Program-made: the position numbers and the translations under genes
Notes under the pieces: generated by a model
Database searches by the model: none
Seen by the model: only the letters and a program-made list of their open reading frames with translations
What the model was told of the DNA's origin: nothing
NCBI GenBank assembly: GCA_030683155.1
Contig: JAUXMV010000058.1
Location: forward strand, 62,001 to 126,000
Origin: Bacteroidales bacterium
Lineage (GTDB): Bacteria; Bacteroidota; Bacteroidia; Bacteroidales; F082
Direction of reading: 5' to 3'
DNA: 64,000 bases
In this document: positions 18,381 to 26,859 of the stretch, piece by piece
Layout: each line of letters starts with the position of its first letter
Position numbering within the stretch: the stretch's first letter is position 1

Positions 18381-19508
18381 ATGATAACATTATTCAAAAA
18401 CGCCCAATTGTACACTCCTCATTTTATGGGCAAGAAAGACGTTTTAGTTGCTGCTAAAAGCATCATTGCCATCAAGGACCAAATTCATTTATCTGAGAAT
18501 ATTGAGGTTAAAGTAATTAATTGCGAAGGCTTAATGTTGATTCCAGGTCTGATCGATGCGCATGTGCATATCACAGGTGGTGGTGGCGAAGGTGGTCCGG
18601 GAAGTCGTATGCCTGAGCTGCAGTTAAGTATGATGGTAGAAGGTGGAGTAACCACCGTTGTTGGTTGTTTGGGAACAGACGGCATAACCCGCAACGTCGA
18701 AAGTGTGCTCATGAAAGTGAAATCGCTGCGCGCTCAGGGTGTTTCAGCCTGGATGTACACGGGCGCGTATCAGGTGCCGCCGCCAAGCATAACAGGTGAT
18801 ATTTTGCGTGATATCGCTTTGATTGAAGAGGTTGTGGGCTTAGGTGAAATTGCTGTTTCCGATCATCGTTCTTCAGTGCCTTCAACTGCTGAGCTAACCC
18901 GCCTTGCAGCACATACGCGTGTGGCAGGCATGATTGGCGGCAAAGCTGGTATTGTGAATGTGCATATGGGAGATGCGGTTGATCCATTTCGTCCGATACA
19001 TAATGTAGTTGAAAACAGCGAATTAAATTACAAACAATTTGTGCCAACACATTGCAACCGCAATGCCTACATTTTTGAAGATTCAAAAGAGTATGGCAAG
19101 AAAGGATACATTGATATCACAACAAGTTCTTATCCTTATTATATGGATGAGGAAATAAAACCATCGGTGGCATTAAAACAATTGCTTGAAAGTGGGGTTC
19201 CAATCAAGCATATAACTTTTACCTCTGATTCGTGCGGTTCACTGCCGGGCTTCGATCCCGAAACAGGTAAACTGGTCAAAATTGAAATGGGTTTGCCTTC
19301 CTCTATTCTGAGAGAGATCAAAGAAGCTGTTACAATTGATAATATTCCACTTGAACAAGCTTTGCAGGTTGCCACTTCCAATCCGGCCGACATTCTCATG
19401 CTGAGCGGAAAAGGTTATATCAAAGAGGGTTATGATGCTGATCTTGTTGTTTTGGATGCTGATTTCAACATTGTTCATGTGATGGCTAACGGAAAAATCA
19501 TGAACTAA
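18381..19508 (+). CDS. iadA: Isoaspartyl dipeptidase
   Basis: This cytoplasmic amidohydrolase-superfamily metalloenzyme hydrolyses beta-aspartyl dipeptides. It is the natural next step after cyanophycinase, turning beta-Asp-Arg into Asp and Arg. The 375 residues show the metal ligands His61 and His63 in DAHVH, then the family loop GGGGEGGPGSRMPE, the tyrosine loop YTGAYQVPPPS, SDHRSS, His195 in VHMGD, His224 and Arg227 in THCNRN, and Asp283 in TSDSCGS. There is no signal peptide. The residue that aligns with the carbamylated bridging lysine of E. coli IadA is glutamate (Glu156, in GEIAVSDHRSS). It is divergent from the cyanophycinase operon, with 89 bases between the two starts. Confidence 0.92.
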   Translation: MITLFKNAQLYTPHFMGKKDVLVAAKSIIAIKDQIHLSENIEVKVINCEGLMLIPGLIDAHVHITGGGGEGGPGSRMPELQLSMMVEGGVTTVVGCLGTDGITRNVESVLMKVKSLRAQGVSAWMYTGAYQVPPPSITGDILRDIALIEEVVGLGEIAVSDHRSSVPSTAELTRLAAHTRVAGMIGGKAGIVNVHMGDAVDPFRPIHNVVENSELNYKQFVPTHCNRNAYIFEDSKEYGKKGYIDITTSSYPYYMDEEIKPSVALKQLLESGVPIKHITFTSDSCGSLPGFDPETGKLVKIEMGLPSSILREIKEAVTIDNIPLEQALQVATSNPADILMLSGKGYIKEGYDADLVVLDADFNIVHVMANGKIMN

Positions 19509-19548
19509 ACAGGGACTTTTCTATTAACTGAATCCAAAATTCAACCGC

Positions 19549-21147
19549 ATGAATTTTCTCAAAACCATTTTAGTTTTCATGATTTTTGCAGTTCCTGTAA
19601 AAGCGCAAAAAACAAGAATTGTATCACCACCTGATTCCACCTACTTTATTGAAATTGTTCAGCACTTATCCTCTGAAAAAATGAAAGGACGCGAGGTAGG
19701 AACCGTCGGAGGCTATCTTGCAGCCGATTTTATCGCTTCTGAAATGGCTGAAAATGGACTCGTCCCTGCAGGAGATTTTATTATGTTGGCTAATGGCACG
19801 AAAAAGCAAACCTATTTTCAGGAATTTGAACTTTGGAAATACAAAGCAACAAATGCACATTTGCACTTTTTTGAAAAAGACAATGACTCCAAAGCTGCAA
19901 GTTTGCTGCACTATTCAATCAATTTTGATGTAATACCTTGTTCTTCTGACATTGAAACTTCAGCAGAAATTGTATTTGCGGGCTATGGTCTTGTCAGTCC
20001 AGACAGTACTTACAATGATTTTGAGGGTGTTGATATAAAAAATAAAATTGTACTTATTTTGAATGGTTTTCCGGGGCATGCAGATACCAATAGCCTGGCC
20101 TGGAGCGTTTTCGGAAAAATCTTTGCGGAAAATGGTGCGAAACTCCACCATAAGTTGCAATATGCAAGTAATTACGGGGCATTGGCAATCATTATTGTTG
20201 ATGCCCAATCAACAGGTTCAAAAAAAGACCTGGCATTTTCAGGAAGCTCTTTAAGAAATATTGTTTACGAAATTTCAGGCAATGACCCTGAATCTTACCC
20301 TGATTTCAGTTACATGCTTCCATCTGATAGTGTTGTTTCCTGCTTGCCTGCTTTTATAATTGATTCATTGGCAGCAACTTATTTGATAGCAGGTACAACG
20401 CTTAATTTTGATTCAATCGAGAAAAAGATAAATCAAACCGGCAGAACTGTTTCTTATGTCTTGCCTGAGAAAGTGGCTAAATTCTCAGTCGAAGTGTCCA
20501 AAGAGTCAATTATTGCACGCAATGTTTTGGGAATGATTCCAGGAATTGACACGACAAGCACTTTGATTACTGGAGGTCATTATGATCATCTTGGTGTCAG
20601 GGGAGAGGTTGTTTATTTTGGAGCTGATGACAACGCTTCAGGAGCTGCAGGCGTATTATCACTTTCAAAAAGATGGAATCAAAGTGAGTTTCAACCAGCT
20701 CATAACATTTTATTTGCGTGCTGGGATGCTGAAGAAAAAGGTTTGCTTGGAAGTGAGTTTTTTGTTGATAACTGGAAGTTTGACGAAAAAGAAATTGGCC
20801 TTTACATAAATATGGACATGATCGCAAGAAGTGCAGCGCAGGACAGCCTTCGGCGACAGTTAAGCATCGGATTCAGAAAAGCTGACACCATACTTTTTCA
20901 AACAGCAATAATAACCAATGCTATTCAAAAAGATTATTTTGAGCTTGACTTGTGGGATGTTACCGGACATTCGGGAAGTGACTATGCTGCTTTTATCAGA
21001 TCAGGCGTGCCTGTTATGACCTTCTTTTCAGGATTTCACAATGATTATCATTCTCCACGTGACGTTCATTCAAAGCTTGATTACGATAAAATGTCCAGAA
21101 TACTTAGGTTTGTAAACGATTGTTTAATCGATTATTCGATTAAGTAA
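19549..21147 (+). CDS. Exported M28-family zinc peptidase
   Basis: A 532-residue aminopeptidase-type metallopeptidase. It has a signal peptide (MNFLKTILVFMIFAVPVKAQ), an inserted PA-like domain at about 110-290 (GYGLVSPDSTYNDFEG, NKIVLILNGFPG), and the M28 di-zinc core. The core ligands are His344 in GGHYDHLG, Asp360 in ADDNASG, the Glu395-Glu396 pair in WDAEEKG, Asp in NMDMIAR, and His in HNDYHSPRD. It probably trims peptides in the periplasm or outside the cell. It lies 40 bases after iadA in the same direction, so the two are likely cotranscribed. Confidence 0.9.
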   Translation: MNFLKTILVFMIFAVPVKAQKTRIVSPPDSTYFIEIVQHLSSEKMKGREVGTVGGYLAADFIASEMAENGLVPAGDFIMLANGTKKQTYFQEFELWKYKATNAHLHFFEKDNDSKAASLLHYSINFDVIPCSSDIETSAEIVFAGYGLVSPDSTYNDFEGVDIKNKIVLILNGFPGHADTNSLAWSVFGKIFAENGAKLHHKLQYASNYGALAIIIVDAQSTGSKKDLAFSGSSLRNIVYEISGNDPESYPDFSYMLPSDSVVSCLPAFIIDSLAATYLIAGTTLNFDSIEKKINQTGRTVSYVLPEKVAKFSVEVSKESIIARNVLGMIPGIDTTSTLITGGHYDHLGVRGEVVYFGADDNASGAAGVLSLSKRWNQSEFQPAHNILFACWDAEEKGLLGSEFFVDNWKFDEKEIGLYINMDMIARSAAQDSLRRQLSIGFRKADTILFQTAIITNAIQKDYFELDLWDVTGHSGSDYAAFIRSGVPVMTFFSGFHNDYHSPRDVHSKLDYDKMSRILRFVNDCLIDYSIK

Positions 21148-21179
21148 AAAAGTCAGCCTTCGTAAAATTTGGAAAAAAT

Positions 21180-22295
21180 CTAATGCCGGAACTTATGTTC
21201 AATTCGCTTTACTGTGACTTTTTCCAAGGCTTTTAAGTTTACTTCGACACCGATTCCGGGTTTTGTTGGCACGTCCATCGTTCCGTCTTTATTCACAACA
21301 AACTCAGGTTCAACAATGTCTTCGCGGTAGTAGCGCTTGCTGGCCGAGATATCTCCCGGAAGCACAAAATTCGAAAGTGACGCAAGTGCTACATTGCCCG
21401 CCCTGCCGATACCAGATTCCAACATGCCACCATGCCAGACAGGAATATTTTTCAGAGTACAATAGTCATGGATCAGTTTAGACTCTGAAAAACCGCCCAC
21501 CCGTCCTGGTTTGATGTTGATGATACGGCAGCTGTCGAGTTCAATTGCAGCCCTTGTATCATCCAGTGAATGAATGCTTTCATCTAAACAGATGGGTGTT
21601 TTAAGCACTTTTTGTAGTTTGGCGTGTTCAAAAATGTCGTCATAACCCAATGGTTGTTCTATCAGCAACAGATTGAATTCATCCATCTTCCTGAAAAGTT
21701 CTGTATGCCCGAGTGTATATGAGGAGTTGGCATCGACTTGAAGTAGCAATGAGGGGTATTCTAAGCGCAAGGCCTCCACAAACTGAATGTCAAAGCCGGG
21801 AGAAATTTTGATCTTGATGCGCTTGTAACCTTCATCTAAATAATTTTCTACCTTTTTCAACAAATCAGGAACAGAATTTTGAATGCCAATACTAACGCCG
21901 ACTTCAATCTTTTCGCGCGATCCGCCAAGCATTTTAGATAAGGAGAGATTTTTTGTTTTGGCTAATGCATCCCAGAGTGCAGCTTCTAAACCTGCTTTTG
22001 CCATCATGTGACCACGCACTTTGGTGTAGGAAGATATCGCTTCATCCACGGATTCTATGTCAAGACCCAATACCGATGGAATCAGAAAATCGTTGAGAAT
22101 ATGCCAGGCAGTCTGCACAGTTTCATAGGAATAGAATGGCGTTCCTTCAGCCACACATTCTCCCCAACCGGTAACGCCTTCTGCATCAACAGAAACAATA
22201 ATATGCTCTTCATCATATTCAGTTCCCATGGAGGTCACAAATGGACTTACCAATTCCATTTTTATATGCCGTAGCTCAATTCGTTCTATTTTCAT
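21180..22295 (-). CDS. Enolase-superfamily N-succinylamino acid racemase / o-succinylbenzoate synthase
   Basis: A 371-residue member of the muconate-lactonising subgroup. Catalytic residues are Lys161 and Lys163 (KIKIS), metal ligands Asp188 (VDANSS), Glu213 (IEQP) and Asp238 (LDES), and Lys262 (INIKPGRVGG). The C-terminal signature WHGGMLESGIGRAGNVALAS with PGDISASKRYY is that of the NSAR/OSBS family, not of the dipeptide epimerases. No other menaquinone genes are near. The gene follows an M14 carboxypeptidase by 32 bases and is convergent with the M28 gene. A role in handling D- or N-acyl amino acids released by the peptidases is plausible; OSBS activity for menaquinone is the alternative. 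Confidence 0.82.
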   Translation of the reverse strand: MKIERIELRHIKMELVSPFVTSMGTEYDEEHIIVSVDAEGVTGWGECVAEGTPFYSYETVQTAWHILNDFLIPSVLGLDIESVDEAISSYTKVRGHMMAKAGLEAALWDALAKTKNLSLSKMLGGSREKIEVGVSIGIQNSVPDLLKKVENYLDEGYKRIKIKISPGFDIQFVEALRLEYPSLLLQVDANSSYTLGHTELFRKMDEFNLLLIEQPLGYDDIFEHAKLQKVLKTPICLDESIHSLDDTRAAIELDSCRIINIKPGRVGGFSESKLIHDYCTLKNIPVWHGGMLESGIGRAGNVALASLSNFVLPGDISASKRYYREDIVEPEFVVNKDGTMDVPTKPGIGVEVNLKALEKVTVKRIEHKFRH

Positions 22296-22327
22296 GGTTT
22301 TAGATGATTCTTTTATAAATAACTGAA

Positions 22328-23830
22328 TTACTTTTTCTCAACCCTTAAAATCGGATAAGTTTCACCCACTTTCAATAAATACTTAAAATGTGGATAGGTT
22401 ACCAACCCGAGCATCGATTTTGGCTCAAGCGCTATGACAACCATATTTCCTTTTAGCTGATTTGTTGGAATAAATACATAGTCGTCAGCTTGAATTGATT
22501 TATTTTCAAAAGAAAGTGTCAACAACGGATCAACAACGATATCTCCTTCAAAATCAATTGAGTCGATTGAATTGACAAAATATTCTCCAATACGGATATC
22601 CTTTTTTAGTATAAAATCACTTGTTGAAAGAGCATGTCTTTCTGTCCAGGACAATAGCTCCGGCTGATTTTTTGGAATCAGATATCCCAATGGTTTTGAC
22701 ACATCTGTAAGTGATTTTACAACAGGGCGGTAATTGTACACATTTACAAGGGTGTCTTGTTGGGTTGAATATGAATATAGTGGCAGAAGGAGTTTTTCTC
22801 CATTTGAAGCATGAATAGATTGTATAGAGACCGGTTTTCCTGTCTGTTCAGAAACAAGCTTTTTTAGCCCTTTGTAAACAATCTTTTTGATTGTCTCCTT
22901 GTTTTGATAGACATATTTCAGCATGGCGATCATTCCATTCAACTGCCCTTCAGCACGGTATGTGATATTTTCTGCAAACATGTCAGTTCCGTTCATGCCT
23001 TCCTGAATAAAAGAAAAGCTATTTTGAATGCCAAAGCTTTGACGCCCATCATTGATATCAAAAGTGCTGTGGCGGATATAATTCTTTTCTGGTGGTCCGC
23101 CGGGGCAATATACAAAAGATTTGAAGCCGGCTTTATTTAGCTGATCCATAACAAAAGGCATTGCGCCTTTATCGGACAATTTTCGAATGGATTTTGAAAT
23201 ATTGATATTCGTACAACTGCCAACTGCAACATCCGTGTTTTTTCGGTAGCCATATTCTTTCCATTCTTCACCATAAGGAGAATATTCATGAACATCCAAT
23301 GTGACTTCAAACAAATGAGCGTTAAAAAAACGATGATGAGCCTGCGTTTCAGGTTCAGTAAGAATAAGATGATTGCGGTTGAGATCGGAATTGTTGGCAT
23401 TGCGGCGCTTGTTGACTTCCGATCCATCAGGGTTTAGCTGGGGTATAAGCGCAAAATCAATTTTATCAAGTAAATATTTGTTCTCGGGCTTAAGCAGCCA
23501 TTCGGCAAGCAACAGCGAAGCTTCTTTTCCACTTTGCTCGTTGCCATGCTGCTGTGCGAAAAACAAAACCTTGATTTTTGAAGGATCAGATCCGAACTGA
23601 GTGCTCGAAAATTTCAGAGCGATGATATCTCTACCTTCAACAGATTGCCCGATGACTTCGTTCTGAAGAATATCAGAAGAAAGATCCATCTGTCCGATAT
23701 TTGCTTTAAGTGTTTCATAATCAGTAATTAATTCTGAGACTCTTGTGCTATTTTCAACTGAATGTTCTTGAGCAATGCATCCATTTTCAATCTGAATCAT
23801 AAGTAATAAAACTACAAATAGGTGCTTCAT
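22328..23830 (-). CDS. Exported M14-family zinc carboxypeptidase
   Basis: A 500-residue metallocarboxypeptidase. The start was set at the ATG at 23830, which begins a clear signal peptide (MKHLFVVLLLMIQIENGCIA), and not at the upstream in-frame codon at 23911. Zinc ligands are His95 and Glu98 in QQHGNEQ and His181 in LDVHEYSP. Substrate-binding Asn-Arg is in DLNRNH (151-152). The C-terminal 170 residues look like an added beta-domain. In this locus it could remove C-terminal or side-chain-linked residues from imported peptides (inference). It forms a pair with the racemase gene downstream. Confidence 0.88.
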   Translation of the reverse strand: MKHLFVVLLLMIQIENGCIAQEHSVENSTRVSELITDYETLKANIGQMDLSSDILQNEVIGQSVEGRDIIALKFSSTQFGSDPSKIKVLFFAQQHGNEQSGKEASLLLAEWLLKPENKYLLDKIDFALIPQLNPDGSEVNKRRNANNSDLNRNHLILTEPETQAHHRFFNAHLFEVTLDVHEYSPYGEEWKEYGYRKNTDVAVGSCTNINISKSIRKLSDKGAMPFVMDQLNKAGFKSFVYCPGGPPEKNYIRHSTFDINDGRQSFGIQNSFSFIQEGMNGTDMFAENITYRAEGQLNGMIAMLKYVYQNKETIKKIVYKGLKKLVSEQTGKPVSIQSIHASNGEKLLLPLYSYSTQQDTLVNVYNYRPVVKSLTDVSKPLGYLIPKNQPELLSWTERHALSTSDFILKKDIRIGEYFVNSIDSIDFEGDIVVDPLLTLSFENKSIQADDYVFIPTNQLKGNMVVIALEPKSMLGLVTYPHFKYLLKVGETYPILRVEKK

Positions 23831-24170
23831 CGAATTTATGATAAATGATAAATTAACAGTCTGAATAGGTAAAGTGGATTTCTGACAGACCATCTTAATT
23901 TCTTTTTGCAAGGGCTAAATTAGCCAGAATTTTAGGATTGAATTATCTTGAATCAAATTAAATGATTCAGCTGAGCGAAAACAAGTTTTGATTATTAAAA
24001 ATCAAAGCAAAAAAAATGCAGACTGATCTTTAAAAGAGAATCGGCATTTTATTTTAAAAAGTTTTGGTTATCATAAACCCTTTCATTTATGTGTTAAAGC
24101 TTATCCACATAAATTAATTAAAAGCAATTTTAACATTTTCGGAATGCATCTCTTTTTTAAGTATCAACAC
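23831..24170. other. Intergenic region, no gene seen
   Basis: About 340 AT-rich bases with no convincing gene. A weak hairpin AAAATGC (24013-24019) / GCATTTT (24044-24050) may be the terminator of the minus-strand transporter gene that ends at 24171. No promoter element for the M14 gene was recognised. Confidence 0.4.
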
Positions 24171-25094
24171 TCAAACATCTTTACCGGAAATGCCATAGGC
24201 TTCACCGGGATTATTATCACCTGAGGGTTCTACATGCACAACAACATCATAAGTGCTTGGAATTGCAAGTCTGATCTGATCTTCAACATGGTGTCCCAAT
24301 TTATGTCCTTCGTTAAGAGAAATTCTGCCATCCACTTCCACATCCAGTGCAATCATATAGTAATGCGCCATTTTGCGTGCACGAATGCGGTGCGGATTGC
24401 GTACTTCGGGAACTTTTGCAACAGCCTCTGAAATAGTTTTATATATTGTCGGATCATCCACGCCATCCATGAGCTCCCTGCTCGAGGTGATGATTAAACG
24501 TATTGCAACAATTATTATCCAGATACTTACTGCCAAAGCAGTGATGCTATCGAGAACAGGCATCTTGAGCACGTGGGTAAGAACAAGTCCGACTAAAACA
24601 GAAATAGAAATAATCACATCATTCTCCATGTTGCGGGCATTGGCACGAAGCATCGGACTATCGACATTTTTGCCTATTCGTCTGAGATAGCGGCTCAAAA
24701 GTTGCTTTCCGACAATGGAGACCAAAACGACCCAAATAGCTATGGGCGAAGACAATTCAGACTGTCCGCCTTCAATAAGACGCTGAATGGTGGATATAGC
24801 GAGCTGTGCGCCTGCAAAAAAAATCACAAACGCCACAAGCTTAGATGCTACTGTATCTGCCTTGTCGTAGCCATATGGATGTCGTCTGTTGGGTGGACGG
24901 GTAATAATTTTTGCTGTAAAAAGCGTAATTAACGAGGCAAAAACATCTCCAAATGAATCGATGCCATCTGCTACTACAGCCAGAGAACCGGCCAAGAGTC
25001 CAACGATAATTTTGGCGACGGAAAGGAAAGCGTTTCCTACAACACTTATCCAGGAAGCGCGGCTAATATGTTTTTGCCTTTTTTTTATGTCCAT
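24171..25094 (-). CDS. Cation diffusion facilitator (CDF) family transporter
   Basis: A 307-residue inner-membrane divalent-metal/proton antiporter. Six transmembrane helices are followed by a cytoplasmic ferredoxin-like domain. Motifs include SLAVVADGIDSFGDVFAS in helix 2 (the D-x3-D type metal site), NRRHPYGYDKA after helix 2/3, and NARNMENDVIISISVLVG in helix 5. C-terminal His-rich metal-domain positions lie in HYYMIALDVEVDG, HKLGHHVEDQI and VVVHVEPSGD. The start at 25094 (MDIKKRQKHIS) was chosen because a TATCTTTG -7 element lies at 25117-25124, inside the longer open frame. The metal (Zn, Fe or Mn) cannot be decided. Confidence 0.9.
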   Translation of the reverse strand: MDIKKRQKHISRASWISVVGNAFLSVAKIIVGLLAGSLAVVADGIDSFGDVFASLITLFTAKIITRPPNRRHPYGYDKADTVASKLVAFVIFFAGAQLAISTIQRLIEGGQSELSSPIAIWVVLVSIVGKQLLSRYLRRIGKNVDSPMLRANARNMENDVIISISVLVGLVLTHVLKMPVLDSITALAVSIWIIIVAIRLIITSSRELMDGVDDPTIYKTISEAVAKVPEVRNPHRIRARKMAHYYMIALDVEVDGRISLNEGHKLGHHVEDQIRLAIPSTYDVVVHVEPSGDNNPGEAYGISGKDV

Positions 25095-25116
25095 TGAGCG
25101 GATGTGATTCTGCGGA

Positions 25117-25124
25117 CAAAGATA
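25117..25124 (-). promoter_or_regulatory. -7 promoter element of the CDF transporter
   Basis: Minus-strand TATCTTTG fits TAnnTTTG, 22 bases before the ATG at 25094. No good -33 match. Confidence 0.45.
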
Positions 25125-25366
25125 TTGATTGTTTTTTGCTTTAGGTAGATAGTTACATAGCAGCCTGACGGAAAATAAGATTTGGCTCATTTTCGCTCAT
25201 AATAATCATCTTTTTCTTCGTGGAAATTAGTGACTTCTTCGCGCAAAAGGTACTATATCAAAAAGTTACACAAAGGAGAAGACGCAAAGTACAAAGAGAT
25301 AATGGGTTCAGAATCAATAAAAACAATCCTCTGCACATCAATATACGATTTATGCATAAAAAAAAT

Positions 25367-25397
25367 GCCTGTCCGTGATACTTTGCATCGGACAGGC
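25367..25397 (-). terminator. Terminator of the ssb pair
   Basis: Nine-base perfect stem GCCTGTCCG (25367-25375) / CGGACAGGC (25389-25397). On the minus strand it is followed by a run of T. It lies 34 bases past the stop of the second ssb gene. Confidence 0.8.
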
Positions 25398-25430
25398 ACT
25401 CAGGCTGCTTAAATACTCAGGTATTAAAAC

Positions 25431-25781
25431 CTAATCTGCAGTTGCAGTTTGCGTTTCAAAAACGTGCAGGTTGTAAAGTACAATCTCATTAATTTCCTGA
25501 AGTCTTCCATCGGTATTAAGATGTTGACGGCAGACAGCTTTGCCGACAATACTCATCTTTTTTCCTTTTTTCACTTTTTGTTGCACCAGTGCAGCGTGCA
25601 TTCCCCAGGCCACAATTTTGTGCCAGCGGGTTATTTGTATTATTTCTCCGGCTTCATTCAAGCCTTCTTCTTTTGTTGCAAGCGAAAAACGGGCAACCAT
25701 TTTATTTTCGCTGAAGTGCGTTACTACAGGTGCTGCTCCGGGGCGGCCAATCAGTTTTACGGTATCATTTTTTGTTTCCAT
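25431..25781 (-). CDS. ssb: Single-stranded DNA-binding protein, short paralog 2
   Basis: A 116-residue OB-fold protein (VKLIGRPGAAPVVTHFSENK, ARFSLATKE, ITRWHKIVAWG, KVKKGKKMSIVGK). It resembles the neighbouring ssb gene 87 bases upstream and probably arose by duplication. It ends after the OB fold in HVFETQTATAD. The acidic tail ending in a DDIPF-type tip, used by housekeeping SSB to recruit partners, is missing. The normal Asn-Thr-Trp region (ITRWHKIVAWGM) is altered against the usual TEWHNVVAFG. The family binds single-stranded DNA as tetramers; a specialised or mobile-element role is possible. Confidence 0.85.
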   Translation of the reverse strand: METKNDTVKLIGRPGAAPVVTHFSENKMVARFSLATKEEGLNEAGEIIQITRWHKIVAWGMHAALVQQKVKKGKKMSIVGKAVCRQHLNTDGRLQEINEIVLYNLHVFETQTATAD

Positions 25782-25867
25782 GATTTTTTTTATTTGATGT
25801 GAAATTAAAAGGCTGAAGTCAGAAGCAGGAGAACTGAGCTCTGGCTTCGGACTTCGGTCGTGGATAA

Positions 25868-26206
25868 TTATGATACTTTTTGGAGCAGGACCAGTTCGTT
25901 GATGACGATATCCACGGAGTAGCGTTTTTTGCCGTCCTTGTCTTCCCAGGTGTTGGAGGTCAGTTTGCCATTGATGGCGATTTCCTGTCCTTTGTGCACA
26001 TACTTTTCGATGATCTCAACTACTTTTCCAAAGGCAACCACATTGTGCCAGGTGGCATTTTCCACACGCTCACCCATCTTATTTGTATAGGTTTCATTTG
26101 TTGCCATCGAGAAGGTGGCCATTTTGCGGTCTGCGCTGATGTTTTTTACTACCGGGTCTTTTCCCAGACGTCCGATCAGTTGTACTGAATTTTTCAATGT
26201 TGTCAT
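25868..26206 (-). CDS. ssb: Single-stranded DNA-binding protein, short paralog 1
   Basis: A 112-residue OB-fold protein with the standard SSB landmarks: VQLIGRLGKDPVV, MATFSMATNETY, NATWHNVVAFGKVVEIIEKY, VHKGQEIAINGKLTSNTWED, and GKKRYSVDIVINELVLL. It ends at QKVS straight after the OB fold, so it too lacks the acidic C-terminal tip. First gene of the two-gene run with the second ssb; one terminator follows the pair. Short SSBs of this kind are common in Bacteroidota beside a longer housekeeping copy elsewhere (general knowledge). Confidence 0.92.
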   Translation of the reverse strand: MTTLKNSVQLIGRLGKDPVVKNISADRKMATFSMATNETYTNKMGERVENATWHNVVAFGKVVEIIEKYVHKGQEIAINGKLTSNTWEDKDGKKRYSVDIVINELVLLQKVS

Positions 26207-26551
26207 GATTTCAAGTTTTAGGGTTTTTGTTATTGTTGAACGATTGACGAGGCAAAATTATATCGGGTCAGAAAGATTAGTCGGATAGTTACCGGGTAGA
26301 TACGTATATAAGTGGTAATATCCGGTTGACATCGGATAAAGCAATTTATATCAATGACTTAAGAAGATGAATTTATTTATTAATTTTTGATTAAACCAGA
26401 TGCACCCAGCGAAGGGTAATAAGCTTTCTTGTTTTTTTATGAGCATCCATGAAAATCTGCCGGCTTATTAAACCCTCAAATCCAGGAAAATGAAAATCCC
26501 TGATATGAGGTTTTGCCCAACAAACATATCCTCAACATAGCAATTTTATTA
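26207..26551. other. Intergenic region, nothing clear
   Basis: About 345 AT-rich bases between the divergent ssb and hip operons. No gene or RNA was recognised. The hip operators begin at its right end. Confidence 0.4.
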
Positions 26552-26573
26552 TTTATACCCTAAAGGGTATAAA
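26552..26573. promoter_or_regulatory. hip operator O1 (perfect palindrome)
   Basis: Perfect inverted repeat with 10-base arms, TTTATACCCT / AGGGTATAAA, around a 2-base centre. It is the most distal of three related sites before hipB and is likely bound by HipB, whose family recognises palindromes of this layout. Confidence 0.75.
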
Positions 26574-26592
26574 TTAATTAATTTGAATAGAA

Positions 26593-26612
26593 TTATACCC
26601 GATATGGTATAA
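26593..26612. promoter_or_regulatory. hip operator O2
   Basis: Inverted repeat TTATACC / GGTATAA with a 6-base spacer. It covers the expected -33 region of the hip promoter. Confidence 0.7.
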
Positions 26613-26628
26613 ATAGTTATAAATCACT

Positions 26629-26636
26629 TATATTTG
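26629..26636 (+). promoter_or_regulatory. -7 promoter element of hipBST
   Basis: TATATTTG matches TAnnTTTG, 20 bases before the hipB ATG. It overlaps operator O3 by two bases, so repressor binding at O3 would block it. Confidence 0.5.
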
Positions 26637-26652
26637 TACCCTAAAAGGTATA
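26635..26652. promoter_or_regulatory. hip operator O3
   Basis: Imperfect inverted repeat TGTACC / GGTATA around CTAAAA. It overlaps the -7 element and ends 3 bases before the hipB start codon. Confidence 0.65.
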
Positions 26653-26655
26653 AAA

Positions 26656-26859
26656 ATGCAACTAAATGAGTTTGTAAAAGAAAAACGAAATGCTGTAAAG
26701 CTTACCCAACCTGAATTAGCTGCTAAAGCAGGAGTGGGTCTGCGTTTTATCAGAGAACTGGAACAAGGCAAAGAAACCTTGCGCCTTGATAAAGTAAATC
26801 AGGTTCTCAGGTTGTTTGGTTATAAAGCAGGGCCGGTAGAATATAAAATCAGTGACTGA
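26656..26859 (+). CDS. hipB: HipB-type antitoxin / transcriptional repressor
   Basis: A 67-residue XRE-family helix-turn-helix protein. The helix-turn-helix is at about residues 8-45 (RNAVKLTQPELAAKAGVGLRF and IRELEQGKETLRLDKVNQVL), followed by LFGYKAGPVEY. It is expected to bind the three palindromes just upstream and repress its own operon. It opens a three-gene operon with hipS and hipT; its stop codon shares one base with the hipS start (ATGA overlap), implying translational coupling. In HipBST systems HipB supports neutralisation but HipS is the direct antitoxin. Confidence 0.88.
   Translation: MQLNEFVKEKRNAVKLTQPELAAKAGVGLRFIRELEQGKETLRLDKVNQVLRLFGYKAGPVEYKISD

Noticed and set aside
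21180-22295. L-Ala-D/L-Glu dipeptide epimerase
   Set aside because: A tempting call in a peptidase cluster, but the GGMLESGIGRAGNVALAS and PGDISAS signatures are those of NSAR/OSBS.
25230-25412. 60-residue plus-strand ORF
   Set aside because: Runs over the terminator stem of the ssb operon and shows no protein-like character.
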